This document shows positions 19,419-28,237 of a DNA stretch of 64,000 bases, one piece after another. The position numbers and the translations under genes are program-made. Each line of letters opens with the position of its first letter. Positions within the stretch are counted from its first letter, which is position 1. Origin of the DNA: Pirellulales bacterium (lineage in GTDB: Bacteria > Planctomycetota > Planctomycetia > Pirellulales > UBA1268); assembly GCA_017853835.1 (NCBI GenBank), contig JAFMIU010000005.1, forward strand, positions 38,511 through 102,510, written 5' to 3'. The notes below the pieces were generated by a model. That model was given only the letters and a program-made list of their open reading frames with translations. It ran no database searches and was not told the DNA's origin.

Positions 19419-21527
19419 ATGATCACTCCCGAGGAGTTTCTGGCGCCCGGCGGGCGGCTCGCCGCGCGGCTGGCCGGATGGGAGTCGCGTCCCCAGCAAC
19501 TGGAGATGGCGGCCCTCGTGTCGGAGGCGATTGCCGCTCGTCGGCACGCGATCGTGGAGGCCGGCACCGGCGTCGGCAAAAGCCTGGCCTATCTCGTGCC
19601 CGCGGTGCTGGCGGCCACGGCCGATCAGGCCGACCTGCCGCTCATGCCCGTCGAGCCCGACTGGGACGACGCCACCGGGGAAGCCGGGTCGGTCGTGCGG
19701 CCGAGACGGGTGGTGATCTCCACCCACACCATCGCGCTGCAGGAGCAGCTCGTCACCAAGGACATTCCCCTCGTCGCCGCCGTGATGCCGAGGGAGTTTT
19801 CCGCGGTGCTCGTGAAGGGACGGGGCAACTACGTGAGTCTGAGGCGGCTCGAACTGGCCGTGGAGCGGTCGGGCACCCTCTTTCCCGATGGCGCAGAGCG
19901 GGCCGAGCTGCTCTCGCTCGTTCCCTGGGCGAGGCAAACGGCCGACGGATCGCTCGCCGATCTTCCCTCGATGCCGAGCGAGAGTGTGTGGGACGAAGTG
20001 GCCAGCGATTCCGGCAACTGCATGGGTCGCGCCTGTCCACACAACCAGCGATGTCACTATTACGCGGCCCGGCGGCGCATGGCCCACGCCCAGGTGCTCA
20101 TCGTCAATCACGCGCTCTATTTCGCCGATGTTGCGGTGCGGCGGTCGGGGGCCAGCCTCCTTCCTCCCCACGACATCGTGATCTTCGACGAAGCCCACAC
20201 CGTCGAGGCCGTGGCCAGCGAGCATCTTGGCATCGGTGTGTCGAGCGGGGGCATCGAGCGGGTGCTGTCGAAACTCCACAGCGAGCGCACGCATCGCGGG
20301 CTGCTGGTGCACTACCGGCTGCATGACCTCGAGATCGACGTGCGTCGGGCCCGGCGTGCAGCCGAGGCGTTTTTTGGAGAGGTGCGGGAGGCGGTGGCCG
20401 AGCGCGGAGAGCCGCCGTGGCGGATCGCCAGGCCGGGGCTCGTGCGCAACTCGCTTGGAGAACCGCTGCAGTCGCTCTCCCGAAAACTCCGCGCCGCCGC
20501 GGGCGGCATCGCCAACCCTGCCGAGCGTCTCGATTTCACGTCCCTCGCCGAACGGCTCGACGCGCACGCCTCGGCCGTGGAAACCTGGCTCGGTCAGAAG
20601 GAACCCGGAAGCGTCTGGTGGGTCGAATCCCAGCGATCCAGGCGAGGCCGCGAGCGGGTGACGCTGGCGAGTGCGCCGGTGGACGTCGGCGACACGCTGC
20701 GACGGGAGCTCTTCGGGCGCATCGGAACGGTCGTGTTGGCGAGCGCCACCCTCGCGGTGCGCTCGGCGCGGCCGCGGAGCGACGACGAGGAATGGACGGG
20801 CGAGTCGGAGGGCCGTGATCGGCCAACGGGAGAGTTCGCCTTTCTGAGGGGCCGCCTCGGCATTCCGGACAGCGCGCTGGAACGTCGGCTGGGAAGCCCA
20901 TTCGACTATCCGAAGCAGGCCAGGCTCGTGCTCATCGATCGCCTGCCGGATCCCTCCAGTGGTACGGCGTACGACGACGCCGTTGCCAGGATGATCCGAC
21001 GGTATGTGGCCCGAAGCCATGGACGGGCGATGGTGCTGTTTACGAGCCACGCGGCCCTGTCGAAAGCCTCGGCTGATCTGGCGGGGTGGTGTGCGCGGCG
21101 AAATTACCGGCTCGTGAGCCAGGCCGACAATCTGCCGCGATCCCGGATGCTGGAGATGTTTCGGGAGGGCCCGGCGAGCGTGCTGCTCGGAACCGACGGT
21201 TTCTGGCAGGGCATCGACCTGCCTGGCGACTGCCTTGTGACGGTGATCATCACGAAGCTCCCGTTTGCGGTGCCCGACCGGCCCCTCGTGGCGGCACGGA
21301 TCGAGGCGATCAAGCAGGCGGGGGGCAACGCCTTTGCCGACTATCAGCTGCCCGAAGCGGTGCTGAAGCTCAAGCAGGGTTTCGGACGGCTGATTCGAAC
21401 GCACACCGACCATGGCACGGTGGTGATTCTCGATCCGAGAATGCTCACGAAGCCCTATGGGCGGGTCTTTCTCGAAAGCCTGCCGCCGGCTGCGGTGTCG
21501 ATCGAGCCGTTTGTCGACGACGAGTGA
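19419..21527 (+). CDS. dinG: DinG/YoaA-type ATP-dependent DNA helicase (XPD-like superfamily 2)
   Basis: The 702 aa protein has the SF2 Fe-S helicase layout. Motif I is [19 protein letters not shown], motif Ia is [12 protein letters not shown], and the DEAH box is [11 protein letters not shown]. Three clustered cysteines ([13 protein letters not shown]) before [18 protein letters not shown] mark the Fe-S domain. A fourth ligand is not obvious to me. C-terminal motifs V and VI read [14 protein letters not shown] and [11 protein letters not shown]. Such helicases unwind 5'-to-3' on structured or R-loop DNA during repair and replication. The gene stands alone and is convergent with the next gene, 33 bp away. 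Confidence 0.93.
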   Translation: MITPEEFLAPGGRLAARLAGWESRPQQLEMAALVSEAIAARRHAIVEAGTGVGKSLAYLVPAVLAATADQADLPLMPVEPDWDDATGEAGSVVRPRRVVISTHTIALQEQLVTKDIPLVAAVMPREFSAVLVKGRGNYVSLRRLELAVERSGTLFPDGAERAELLSLVPWARQTADGSLADLPSMPSESVWDEVASDSGNCMGRACPHNQRCHYYAARRRMAHAQVLIVNHALYFADVAVRRSGASLLPPHDIVIFDEAHTVEAVASEHLGIGVSSGGIERVLSKLHSERTHRGLLVHYRLHDLEIDVRRARRAAEAFFGEVREAVAERGEPPWRIARPGLVRNSLGEPLQSLSRKLRAAAGGIANPAERLDFTSLAERLDAHASAVETWLGQKEPGSVWWVESQRSRRGRERVTLASAPVDVGDTLRRELFGRIGTVVLASATLAVRSARPRSDDEEWTGESEGRDRPTGEFAFLRGRLGIPDSALERRLGSPFDYPKQARLVLIDRLPDPSSGTAYDDAVARMIRRYVARSHGRAMVLFTSHAALSKASADLAGWCARRNYRLVSQADNLPRSRMLEMFREGPASVLLGTDGFWQGIDLPGDCLVTVIITKLPFAVPDRPLVAARIEAIKQAGGNAFADYQLPEAVLKLKQGFGRLIRTHTDHGTVVILDPRMLTKPYGRVFLESLPPAAVSIEPFVDDE

Positions 21528-21560
21528 TCGTTCGACGTTCGGGAGTGGCGTGGCATTCGC

Positions 21561-22214
21561 TCACGCGGAACGAAGTTCCAGTTCGGCCCATGTGGTGGGG
21601 TCGGAGTCCCATGGATACTCCGGGGGCGCGAAGCACGGGACCTTGCCGAGCCGGCGGTCGACCATCGCCACGAAGAAGCCCAGTCGTGGCATCTCCACGG
21701 GATCCCAGCCGTGGAGTGCGGCGGCGCGTATGAAGGCATTGATCATCCAGCCGTCAGGCGTCGATGTGGCGTCGATCGAGATGGCCCCTGCGGGCAGTTC
21801 GGACGGCGTCTCGCTCGTGCGAGGAATCGTCGCGGCGACGGCAACCGGCTTGTCGGCGAGTCGGCCGCCACCCGTCGGGAGCAACGCGAGTCGATGGCAA
21901 TAGCGACCGGCTCGGTGACTGTCGCCGGTGGGACGGGTGGCGATCCACAGGTGGAGGCCGTCGCTGTCCTCAGGCCGGGTGGGGTGGCACCATCGCGCTC
22001 CGGGCACCTGTCGGGCCACCGACCGGAGTGCCAGCCCTTCGGGATTCCACGCTGTCCACAGATCGACGACATCGGGCACCCCTGCCACGTCCGCGAACGA
22101 CGGAATGCGGCAGGTGTCGTCGAGGTCCCACGACGAAGGGGGCCACAGCCGTTCCCGGCGCGGCGCGACGAGACGGATGCGAAACAGGGCGGCGGGATTG
22201 ACGAGCGGGCTCAT
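21561..22214 (-). CDS. Hypothetical protein, possibly CBM9/DOMON-like beta-sandwich
   Basis: The 217 aa protein has no signal peptide or membrane span. The pattern of tryptophans and acidic turns (WDLDDTCRIPSF, DLWTAWNPEGLAL, DGLHLWIATRP, AGRYCHRLALLP, ending with an FFVAMVDRRLG segment) recalls carbohydrate-binding family 9-like domains that are common in planctomycetes. That assignment is tentative. The ATG at 22214 was preferred over a TTG 36 bp upstream. It is convergent with the helicase and divergent from glgA, with 116 bp between starts. Confidence 0.68.
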   Translation of the reverse strand: MSPLVNPAALFRIRLVAPRRERLWPPSSWDLDDTCRIPSFADVAGVPDVVDLWTAWNPEGLALRSVARQVPGARWCHPTRPEDSDGLHLWIATRPTGDSHRAGRYCHRLALLPTGGGRLADKPVAVAATIPRTSETPSELPAGAISIDATSTPDGWMINAFIRAAALHGWDPVEMPRLGFFVAMVDRRLGKVPCFAPPEYPWDSDPTTWAELELRSA

Positions 22215-22275
22215 GGCGATCGGGCAGGTGGGATTCTGCGGGTGAGGCAAGGCCGAAGGGCGCGCCTTTGTGGCC

Positions 22276-22281
22276 TATAGT
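22276..22281 (+). promoter_or_regulatory. Candidate -10 element (TATAGT) before glgA
   Basis: TATAGT sits 49 bp before the glgA ATG at 22331. No -35 hexamer is convincing. Confidence 0.3.
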
Positions 22282-22330
22282 ACCAGTGGCGGGAGATTCG
22301 CCCCCCCGCCTGCATTCGTTGGTCGATCCC

Positions 22331-23809
22331 ATGCGCATCCTCGAAATCGCCAGTGAGGCTGTTCCCTTCGCCAAGACCGGCGGGCTCGCGGATGTTGCCG
22401 GCGCCCTGCCGGAGGCCCTTGCCGGTCTCGGCCACGAGGTGGCGGTCGTTCTGCCGGGGTATGCCGCGGCCCTCTCCCAGGGGTTGCCGATCGAGCCGAC
22501 CGGAATCGAGTTTGACGTGCCGATCGGCACCCGTACGCGACCGGCGAGGATTCTTCGGTGCCACCGCGAGGGCATGCGGGCTGACGTCTACCTGATCGCC
22601 AACGGCGAGTTGTTCGATCGCCCGTCGCTCTACGGAGGCGCCCACGATTATCCAGACAACGCCGAGCGGTTCATCTTCTTTTCCCGCGCGGCGATGGAAC
22701 TCGCCTGCCGACTGGGCGGAGGATGGGACATTCTCCATTGCCACGACTGGCAGGCTGGGCTGGTGCCGGCCTATCGCAAGGTGCTCTATGCCGACCGCAA
22801 CGAACTCGGCGTCGCCCGGACGGTGATGACGATTCACAACATGGCGTATCAGGGACTGTTCTGGCACTGGGACATGCTGCTGACGGGTATCGACTGGCGG
22901 CACTTCACCTGGCAGGAGATGGAGTTTTACGGAAAGCTGAGCCTCCTGAAGACGGGCCTGGTGTTTGCGGATGCGATCAGCACGGTCAGCCCGACCTACG
23001 CCCGTGAGATTCGTACGTCGGGAGGATGCGGACTGGAAGGATTGCTGGCGGCGAGGAGCGACGTCCTGACGGGTATCGTGAACGGCATCGACACGACGAT
23101 CTGGGATCCGTCGGCCGACCCGACCTTGCCACGGGCTTTTGGCATCGCCGATGTCGAGCACGGCAAAGAGGCCGCCCGTGCGGCACTGGCCGCCAGGCTG
23201 GGACGACCGGCTCCCGATGCGCGGCCACTCGTCGCCTTCATCGGAAGGCTCGTGCAGCAGAAGGGCGTCGAACTGGTGATCGAGCTCCTGGCTCGTTCTG
23301 CCGGGAACGGGCGAGCCCATTTCGTGGTGCTGGGCACGGGCAGCGAGGACTACGAAGGCGAACTTCGGCGGCTTGCCGAGGTCTACCCCGGCACGGTCGA
23401 CGTGGTGATTGGATTCGATGAAGGGCTCTCTCATCTCGTTCAAGCGGCAGCCGACATCACGCTCGTGCCAAGCCAGTTCGAGCCCTGTGGCCTGACCCAG
23501 CTCTACGCCCAGCGATACGGTTCGATTCCGGTGGTGCGATCGACCGGAGGGCTGGTCGATACCGTGATCGACGCCACCCCCGAAGCGATTCGCGACGGCG
23601 CCGCGACGGGCTTCGTGTTTGGTCGGTTCGACACGAACGACCTCGAGCAGGCGTTGGAGCGGGCACTCGCCGCCCATGCTGACGGCCCGCTCTGGCGTTC
23701 CCTGGTGGCGAATGCCATGCGTCGTGATTGGTCGTGGCGGGCGAGTGGCCGCGACTATGCGAGGCTCTTCGAGCAAACCCTCGCGCGGCCCGCGGTGACC
23801 GTTGGCTAG
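22331..23809 (+). CDS. glgA: Glycogen synthase
   Basis: The 492 aa GT5-family enzyme adds glucose from ADP-glucose to glycogen chains. The N-terminal ADP-glucose loop is KTGGLADVAGALPEAL (residues ~16-31). The central region has HCHDWQAGLVPAY and TIHNMAYQG. The C-terminal lobe has FIGRLVQQKGVEL and the catalytic and nucleotide segment PSQFEPCGLTQLYAQRYG. The ATG at 22331 gives the classic start MRILEIASEA. An in-frame upstream extension is not coding in character. Its stop codon TAG falls inside the left inverted end of a 164-bp element. No other glg gene is nearby. Confidence 0.97.
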   Translation: MRILEIASEAVPFAKTGGLADVAGALPEALAGLGHEVAVVLPGYAAALSQGLPIEPTGIEFDVPIGTRTRPARILRCHREGMRADVYLIANGELFDRPSLYGGAHDYPDNAERFIFFSRAAMELACRLGGGWDILHCHDWQAGLVPAYRKVLYADRNELGVARTVMTIHNMAYQGLFWHWDMLLTGIDWRHFTWQEMEFYGKLSLLKTGLVFADAISTVSPTYAREIRTSGGCGLEGLLAARSDVLTGIVNGIDTTIWDPSADPTLPRAFGIADVEHGKEAARAALAARLGRPAPDARPLVAFIGRLVQQKGVELVIELLARSAGNGRAHFVVLGTGSEDYEGELRRLAEVYPGTVDVVIGFDEGLSHLVQAAADITLVPSQFEPCGLTQLYAQRYGSIPVVRSTGGLVDTVIDATPEAIRDGAATGFVFGRFDTNDLEQALERALAAHADGPLWRSLVANAMRRDWSWRASGRDYARLFEQTLARPAVTVG

Positions 23810-23968
23810 AGCGCGTCTGAGATACGTGTATCGCCGGCTCGGGGGCGGCAAAAGTCTCGTCGCCGGGGCGAGGATACGCCCAAGGCTCCTCGAGCGTTCG
23901 CCGACCCCCTCGCCTACCCGCTCAGGATTATCAACTCGTCGCTACACGTAGCGGAGATGCGCTCTAGC
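23805..23968. repeat. 164-bp element with 26-bp imperfect terminal inverted repeats
   Basis: The ends at 23805-23830 and 23943-23968 are inverted copies that match at 22 of 26 positions (both begin GCTAGAGCGC and end TACGTGTA), with weaker similarity continuing inward. The core has no convincing ORF. The left end supplies the glgA stop codon. This looks like a small non-autonomous mobile element (MITE or REP-like), or a structured transcript end. No flanking target-site duplication is obvious by eye. Confidence 0.6.
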
Positions 23969-24137
23969 GAGGCTCCAGCGCATGCCGATCGCCATCGTGG
24001 CCGTGATGGAGGCCCCGGGGGCATGGGCAACCTGCAGCGACCCTGACGCCGGCGGTTGACCGGGTGTCGTCAGGCATGCCGTTGTGACCGATACAAACGT
24101 CATGATGCGATCGCTCTGTGACAAGGTGCCGTGCCCC
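23810..24137. other. Intergenic region between glgA and the Cys-rich protein gene
   Basis: About 330 bp without a supported gene. The first half is the 164-bp inverted-end element. In the rest I see only in-frame alternative starts (GTG 24084, ATG 24102) of the next gene and no clear promoter or RNA gene. Confidence 0.55.
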
Positions 24138-24521
24138 ATGAATCTCATCCGAATGGTCGTCGTCGGGATGGTATGTGGGCTGGTGGTCGCAGGGAATGCG
24201 ATGAGCGACGTGCGGGCAGGGGAGGCGTGCAGGCACTGCCGTCACTGCAAGCGCACCGCGGCGGGCGATGAGATGCCCTACGGCGACATGGGGTGCGGCC
24301 CTCGATTCTGCGGGCCGGAGCGCGACTCGTGGTGCAAGCCCGACCCATGCGACTGCTGCGGTCGGTGGAGGGGATGCGACGGGGCGCCGGCGCTTCCCGA
24401 GAAGTTCGCCCCGTGGCAGCTGCCGCCGGGCCGTGGGTTCGTGCCACCGTCGGCGGTCGGTTATGTGCCGCCGTGCACATCCTGCGAGTCGTGCGGTCCG
24501 AGATTCTTCGGCTGCCGCTGA
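24138..24521 (+). CDS. Small cysteine-rich exported protein
   Basis: The 127 aa product has a signal-like N terminus (NLIRMVVVGMVCGLVVAGNA) followed by a mature part with many cysteines in short-spaced clusters (CRHCRHC, CDCCGRW, PPCTSCESC) plus Pro and Gly. This is the style of small planctomycete exported proteins with metal-binding or disulfide-rich segments. No domain is recognised. I took ATG 24138 as the start because it places the hydrophobic segment first. Longer starts exist at 24102 and 24084. The 3' end overlaps the convergent next gene by about 60 bp. Confidence 0.62.
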   Translation: MNLIRMVVVGMVCGLVVAGNAMSDVRAGEACRHCRHCKRTAAGDEMPYGDMGCGPRFCGPERDSWCKPDPCDCCGRWRGCDGAPALPEKFAPWQLPPGRGFVPPSAVGYVPPCTSCESCGPRFFGCR

Positions 24522-25696
24522 CGCTCGGCGATGAGCGAGGCGGCGAAGGTGATCGTGTCGTCACGATCCCGGCACGCCTGGCGGAGGAGTTCCCACTCGC
24601 CTGACAGGGCGGCGAGGTCGATGAGCGACGGCATCGCGGCCGACGCCTGCAGCGGGCTTGGCAGTGCGGCGGCATCACGGGGCCGCGACACGGCAGCATG
24701 GAGAGCCTCGGCATGCCTGCCGAGTCGGGCCAACAGCAGCACAAGCACATCGTGGGGCAGGGGACCGTCGCTGGGGTCGGCCGTGGCCGCGCTCGACCGA
24801 AAGAATCGCACGGCCTGATCGACATCGATCCCGCACTGGCTGCCGAAAAAGAGCCGCGATGCCTCCCCCACATCGACGAAGGGGGGCTCGCCTGGGTAGG
24901 CGAGATCGGCCGGCAGGCGGGTGGCGTAGACCGACAACTCCCATGCTTTGCGCACGGTTGCCGGGTCCGTGCAGATCCGGGCGAGCCGCAGCACCGACTG
25001 CAGGTGGGAGACGTCGACGTGCGGCCCGATCGACAGGTCAGCCATCGCGTCGATCAACGACGGCGACATGGAGGCCCCGAGCCCGGCGCGGTCCCGATCG
25101 CGCCGGAGTCCGGCGAGCACGTCGTCGTGGAGGTGGGCCACCAGTTCCGAGGCCGCGGCATGCTGCCGTGCCGCCGGAAGCCTCGATACCGCCTGCTCGA
25201 AGGCCGTGATCGCCGCACACGTGCCCTGGGTGGCGATCATGATCCGGATCCCGAGTGCGGGATCGACGCCCTCCCAGAGAGCAACGCCGAGAATCTCCTC
25301 GAGGGTGTGTTCGGCAGAGTCGGCCACTGGGAGCGACTCGAGGAGCGGGGTGGCCAGATGGCGGAGCCGCTCGGCCACATCGACAGGATCGGCGGCGGCG
25401 CGGAGGTACATCCATGCCGCCGCGACCGTGCCCTCTGTCAGCAGCGGCCACCCCACCTCCCGGCAGGCGGCGAGGCTTCGCTCATCGAAGGCGTCGCGAA
25501 CGGCTGGGGGAACATCACCCGGACTTCCGACGGGCGAGAGTCCACAATCGACCCGTGCCTGGACGATCCGCGCATCGAAGACGGCATGCCAGCGTCGCTG
25601 TGCGGTGAGCGACTCGATCAGGGCGTCGAACATCGCCCCTGAGCCGGACACTTCGTCGATGCGACGCAAGGACTCGAAGAGGTCGTTTGAGGTCAT
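24461..25696 (-). CDS. Hypothetical protein, mostly helical
   Basis: The 411 aa protein has no signal peptide. It is rich in Ala, Leu, Asp and Arg with amphipathic helices throughout (for example SLAACREVGWPLL and DVLVLLLARLGRHAEALHAAV), which suggests a TPR-like solenoid. It ends with a short polar tail. The ATG overlaps the stop of the upstream RNA methyltransferase (ATGA), so it belongs to the same transcription unit as the two methyltransferases. I do not recognise a family. Its 3' end overlaps the convergent Cys-rich gene by about 60 bp. Confidence 0.72.
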   Translation of the reverse strand: MTSNDLFESLRRIDEVSGSGAMFDALIESLTAQRRWHAVFDARIVQARVDCGLSPVGSPGDVPPAVRDAFDERSLAACREVGWPLLTEGTVAAAWMYLRAAADPVDVAERLRHLATPLLESLPVADSAEHTLEEILGVALWEGVDPALGIRIMIATQGTCAAITAFEQAVSRLPAARQHAAASELVAHLHDDVLAGLRRDRDRAGLGASMSPSLIDAMADLSIGPHVDVSHLQSVLRLARICTDPATVRKAWELSVYATRLPADLAYPGEPPFVDVGEASRLFFGSQCGIDVDQAVRFFRSSAATADPSDGPLPHDVLVLLLARLGRHAEALHAAVSRPRDAAALPSPLQASAAMPSLIDLAALSGEWELLRQACRDRDDTITFAASLIAERQRQPKNLGPHDSQDVHGGT

Positions 25697-26541
25697 GGCG
25701 TCGTCGATTCCTGACGAACCGACTCATAGGCAAGAATGGCCGTCGTCACCGAAAGGTTGAGGCTGTCGGCGATGCCTCGCATGGGAAGGCGAATCGTTTC
25801 GAGCGCGAGCGTTCCGGCGGCCGCGGCGGCCTGCCAGGACTCGGACACGCCATGGGCCTCGCTGCCCAGGAGGATCGCCACCGATCCCAGCAGATTCGAC
25901 TCGTGCCACATCCGCGATCCCTCGGGGGTCGCGGCGACGACGCGTCGGCCCTGCTGGCGACACCAGTCGATCACGTCGGTGGTGGAGGCGGTGCCCAAGC
26001 GGACGGCGAAGACGGTGCCGAGACTCGCGCGGATGACCGCCGGGTTGGCGACATCGGTGCGGCCGTCGCAGATGATCACGCCTCCGAGGCCCGCGGCGTC
26101 GACCGTGCGCAGGATGGCCCCGAGGTTGCCAGGCTTCTCGACCCCCTCGATGAGCAGCACGGGGCGATCGGCTGGAAACGTCACGGCGGCGAGTGGCATG
26201 GGGCGAAATCGCACGACCCCAACGATGCCTTCGTTGCGGGTGCCGAAGGCGACACGGTCGAACGCCCGTTCCGAGACGAATGCGATGCGAGTGCCGGCGG
26301 CACCGAGCCGCTCCGCCCAGTCGCCAAGCTGCTCAGGAGCATCGGATCGTGTGTCATGGAGCCGTCGCTCATCGATAAACGCCTCGACGATCGGAATTCC
26401 GGCGGCGGCGGCACGAGCGAGTTCTCGGCGGCCGTCGACGAGCGTGAGGCCGCTTGCGCGACGGGCGTCGGCATCGCGTAGCGAGGCCGCCTGCTTGATC
26501 CGCGGGTTGGAGGGGCTGGTGATCGTTTCGGAAGGAGTCAT
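25693..26541 (-). CDS. SpoU/TrmH-family RNA 2'-O-methyltransferase
   Basis: The 282 aa protein has an N-terminal RNA-binding region beginning with ITSPSNPRIKQAASLRDADARR and a C-terminal SPOUT knot. The three family motifs are clear: GVEKPGNLGAILRTVDAAG (motif 1), AILLGSEAHGVSE (motif 2) and LPMRGIADSLNLSVTTAILAYE (motif 3). Such enzymes 2'-O-methylate rRNA (RlmB-like) or tRNA, and the target cannot be decided here. The ATG at 26541 overlaps the stop of the upstream methyltransferase (ATGA). Longer upstream frames are not supported. Confidence 0.93.
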   Translation of the reverse strand: MTPSETITSPSNPRIKQAASLRDADARRASGLTLVDGRRELARAAAAGIPIVEAFIDERRLHDTRSDAPEQLGDWAERLGAAGTRIAFVSERAFDRVAFGTRNEGIVGVVRFRPMPLAAVTFPADRPVLLIEGVEKPGNLGAILRTVDAAGLGGVIICDGRTDVANPAVIRASLGTVFAVRLGTASTTDVIDWCRQQGRRVVAATPEGSRMWHESNLLGSVAILLGSEAHGVSESWQAAAAAGTLALETIRLPMRGIADSLNLSVTTAILAYESVRQESTTP

Positions 26542-27440
26542 GGTGCGGGAGCGGCGCGGGCAAAGGCGCCGAGCGAGAGCCTTCGGCCGGAGGCATCGAG
26601 GCAGTCGAGCGTGCCGGAGGTGACAGGAGGTTCGAGCGCGACCCCGGCGGCGTCGAGTGACGCCTTCAGTGTGTCCCGGAGGCGTGCGGGATGCCAGCCG
26701 GGCGAGTGGCACGAGAGCAGAAGCGGTCCCATGTTCGTCGGGTCGAGGATGGAGGCGATGTCGGCCAGGAGGGGGACCAGATCGCGGTCGATGGAAAACG
26801 CCTGTCCTTTGGGGCCATGGCCCCATGACGGGGGATCGAGCACGACGCCGGAGAATCGTCGTCCTCGTCGCCGGCATCGTTGGACGAAGGTGGCGGCGTC
26901 TTCACAGATCCATGAGACGGGAAGATGATCCATCAGTGATGTCGCTGCGTTGCGTCGTGCCATCGCGATCGCCTGCCGTGATGCATCGACGTGGACCACC
27001 TGGGCACCGGCCGTGGCGGCCGCGAGGCTTGCCGCCCCCGAATGGCCAAAGAGTGACAACACGGTCATGTCGGGTCGCGCGGCTTCCGCAAGCCAACGCC
27101 ACTGTTCAATCTGTTCGATGAACACGCCGATCTGACCGGACGGTGCCGGGCGTGCCTCGAGAATGAGCGTGGCCCTGGGAAGAGGCACCTCGACCGGCCA
27201 CGACTCCGGCACCCCGTCGGCCAGGGTCCAATGCCCTCCGCGATCCGATGGGCTGCCATGGAAAACGGCGGCCGTCTCACGCCACGTGGCGTCGGCTCGC
27301 CGTCGGTCCCGCGACTGCGGGAGTGGCCGGTCGACGAGCATGCCGCCGAGGAGTTCGAGCCGTCGGCCCGCACCTCGGGCATCCACGCCAAAATCGACGA
27401 GGCCAGGATCGCGGAACTTTGTGGGTGGTGGAGCGTTCAT
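26538..27440 (-). CDS. Class I SAM-dependent methyltransferase, RlmI/RlmK-like
   Basis: The 300 aa protein has a Rossmann methyltransferase core. Motif I is VLSLFGHSGAASLAAATAGAQVVHVDASR. The acidic motif is followed by an aligned-asparagine style loop. The catalytic region VVLDPPSWGHGPKGQAF is typical of 23S rRNA m5C/m2G enzymes of the RlmI/RlmL group. The PUA domain of RlmI seems absent or very diverged in the first ~100 residues. It overlaps the SpoU gene downstream and forms an RNA-modification pair with it. The substrate is inferred from the family. Confidence 0.85.
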   Translation of the reverse strand: MNAPPPTKFRDPGLVDFGVDARGAGRRLELLGGMLVDRPLPQSRDRRRADATWRETAAVFHGSPSDRGGHWTLADGVPESWPVEVPLPRATLILEARPAPSGQIGVFIEQIEQWRWLAEAARPDMTVLSLFGHSGAASLAAATAGAQVVHVDASRQAIAMARRNAATSLMDHLPVSWICEDAATFVQRCRRRGRRFSGVVLDPPSWGHGPKGQAFSIDRDLVPLLADIASILDPTNMGPLLLSCHSPGWHPARLRDTLKASLDAAGVALEPPVTSGTLDCLDASGRRLSLGAFARAAPAP

Positions 27441-27526
27441 ATCCAGTGACAGAATAGTCGTTTCGGAGACGCCCTTTGGCCAGTCTCCATGCCAGTTCGC
27501 TCCCCTCCCTCCAGGAGTCTTCTCTC

Positions 27527-28186
27527 ATGTCGTGCTCACGTTCCCCATTTCTCGCCGCCTGTCTGGCGGTGTGCGTGGTGTCGATGGCGTCGGTGGCCAG
27601 CCGTCCCGTGGCGGCGGATCAGATCGCACCGACCGTGTTTCAGCAGGCGATTCGCTCGTGGATGAGCATCGTGTCGCTCGTCGCGGAGGATCGTGGCGAC
27701 CGTGGTGACCGTGGTAACCGTGCCGAACGCGGCGAACGGCCGTCCGATGGGCCGCGCAGGCCGGGGCGTGGGCCCGGTTTTTCCCGTCCGCAGGAGCCCC
27801 AGCGGCCGTCCATGCGATCCGATCCCATGAGCCGGATGAACGACGTGATCGCGCGGCTCGAACGGATCGAACGGAAACTTGATGCGGCCCCGAGGGCCAT
27901 GGCCATGGCGGGGTCGATGCACCGCGAAGGATCGTCCGATCCAAACCGTGGGCCCGCCATGCGGGGCGGCTTGATGTGGATGAGTGATCGCCCCGATATG
28001 CCGCCGGAAATGCGTGAGCAGATGCGACGCATGATGGCCCAGGGCCGCCAGCAGGCCGAGGCCGGTGGCGAGCGGGCGGATCAGGTTCGTGACGTCCTTC
28101 AGGCGGCCCGTAAGCGGTTTGCCGAGATGGAAGCACGGATCAAGAAACTCGAGGCGGAGATCGAACGGCTGAAGGCCGATCGGTGA
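27527..28186 (+). CDS. Exported protein with RGD-rich low-complexity linker and C-terminal coiled coil
   Basis: The 219 aa product starts with a signal peptide (FLAACLAVCVVSMASVASRPVAA). A low-complexity Arg/Gly/Asp stretch (DRGDRGDRGNRAERGER) and a Pro/Arg-rich section follow. Next come Met-rich segments (GLMWMSDRPDMPPEM, EQMRRMMAQGRQQ). The last ~40 residues form a charged coiled coil (RFAEMEARIKKLEAEIERLK). ATG 27527 has an AGGAG motif about 9-10 bases upstream. It probably acts in the periplasm or envelope, but no family is recognised. Confidence 0.7.
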   Translation: MSCSRSPFLAACLAVCVVSMASVASRPVAADQIAPTVFQQAIRSWMSIVSLVAEDRGDRGDRGNRAERGERPSDGPRRPGRGPGFSRPQEPQRPSMRSDPMSRMNDVIARLERIERKLDAAPRAMAMAGSMHREGSSDPNRGPAMRGGLMWMSDRPDMPPEMREQMRRMMAQGRQQAEAGGERADQVRDVLQAARKRFAEMEARIKKLEAEIERLKADR

Positions 28187-28237
28187 GTCTCGTGTCCGTA
28201 CCATGCGGGCGACCACGGTCGCCCGCATGGTCGCGGC

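Noticed and set aside
19185..21413. A 742-codon minus-strand ORF opposite the helicase
   Set aside because: It is antisense to the DinG-type gene and its composition is Arg/His/Pro-rich, the shadow pattern.
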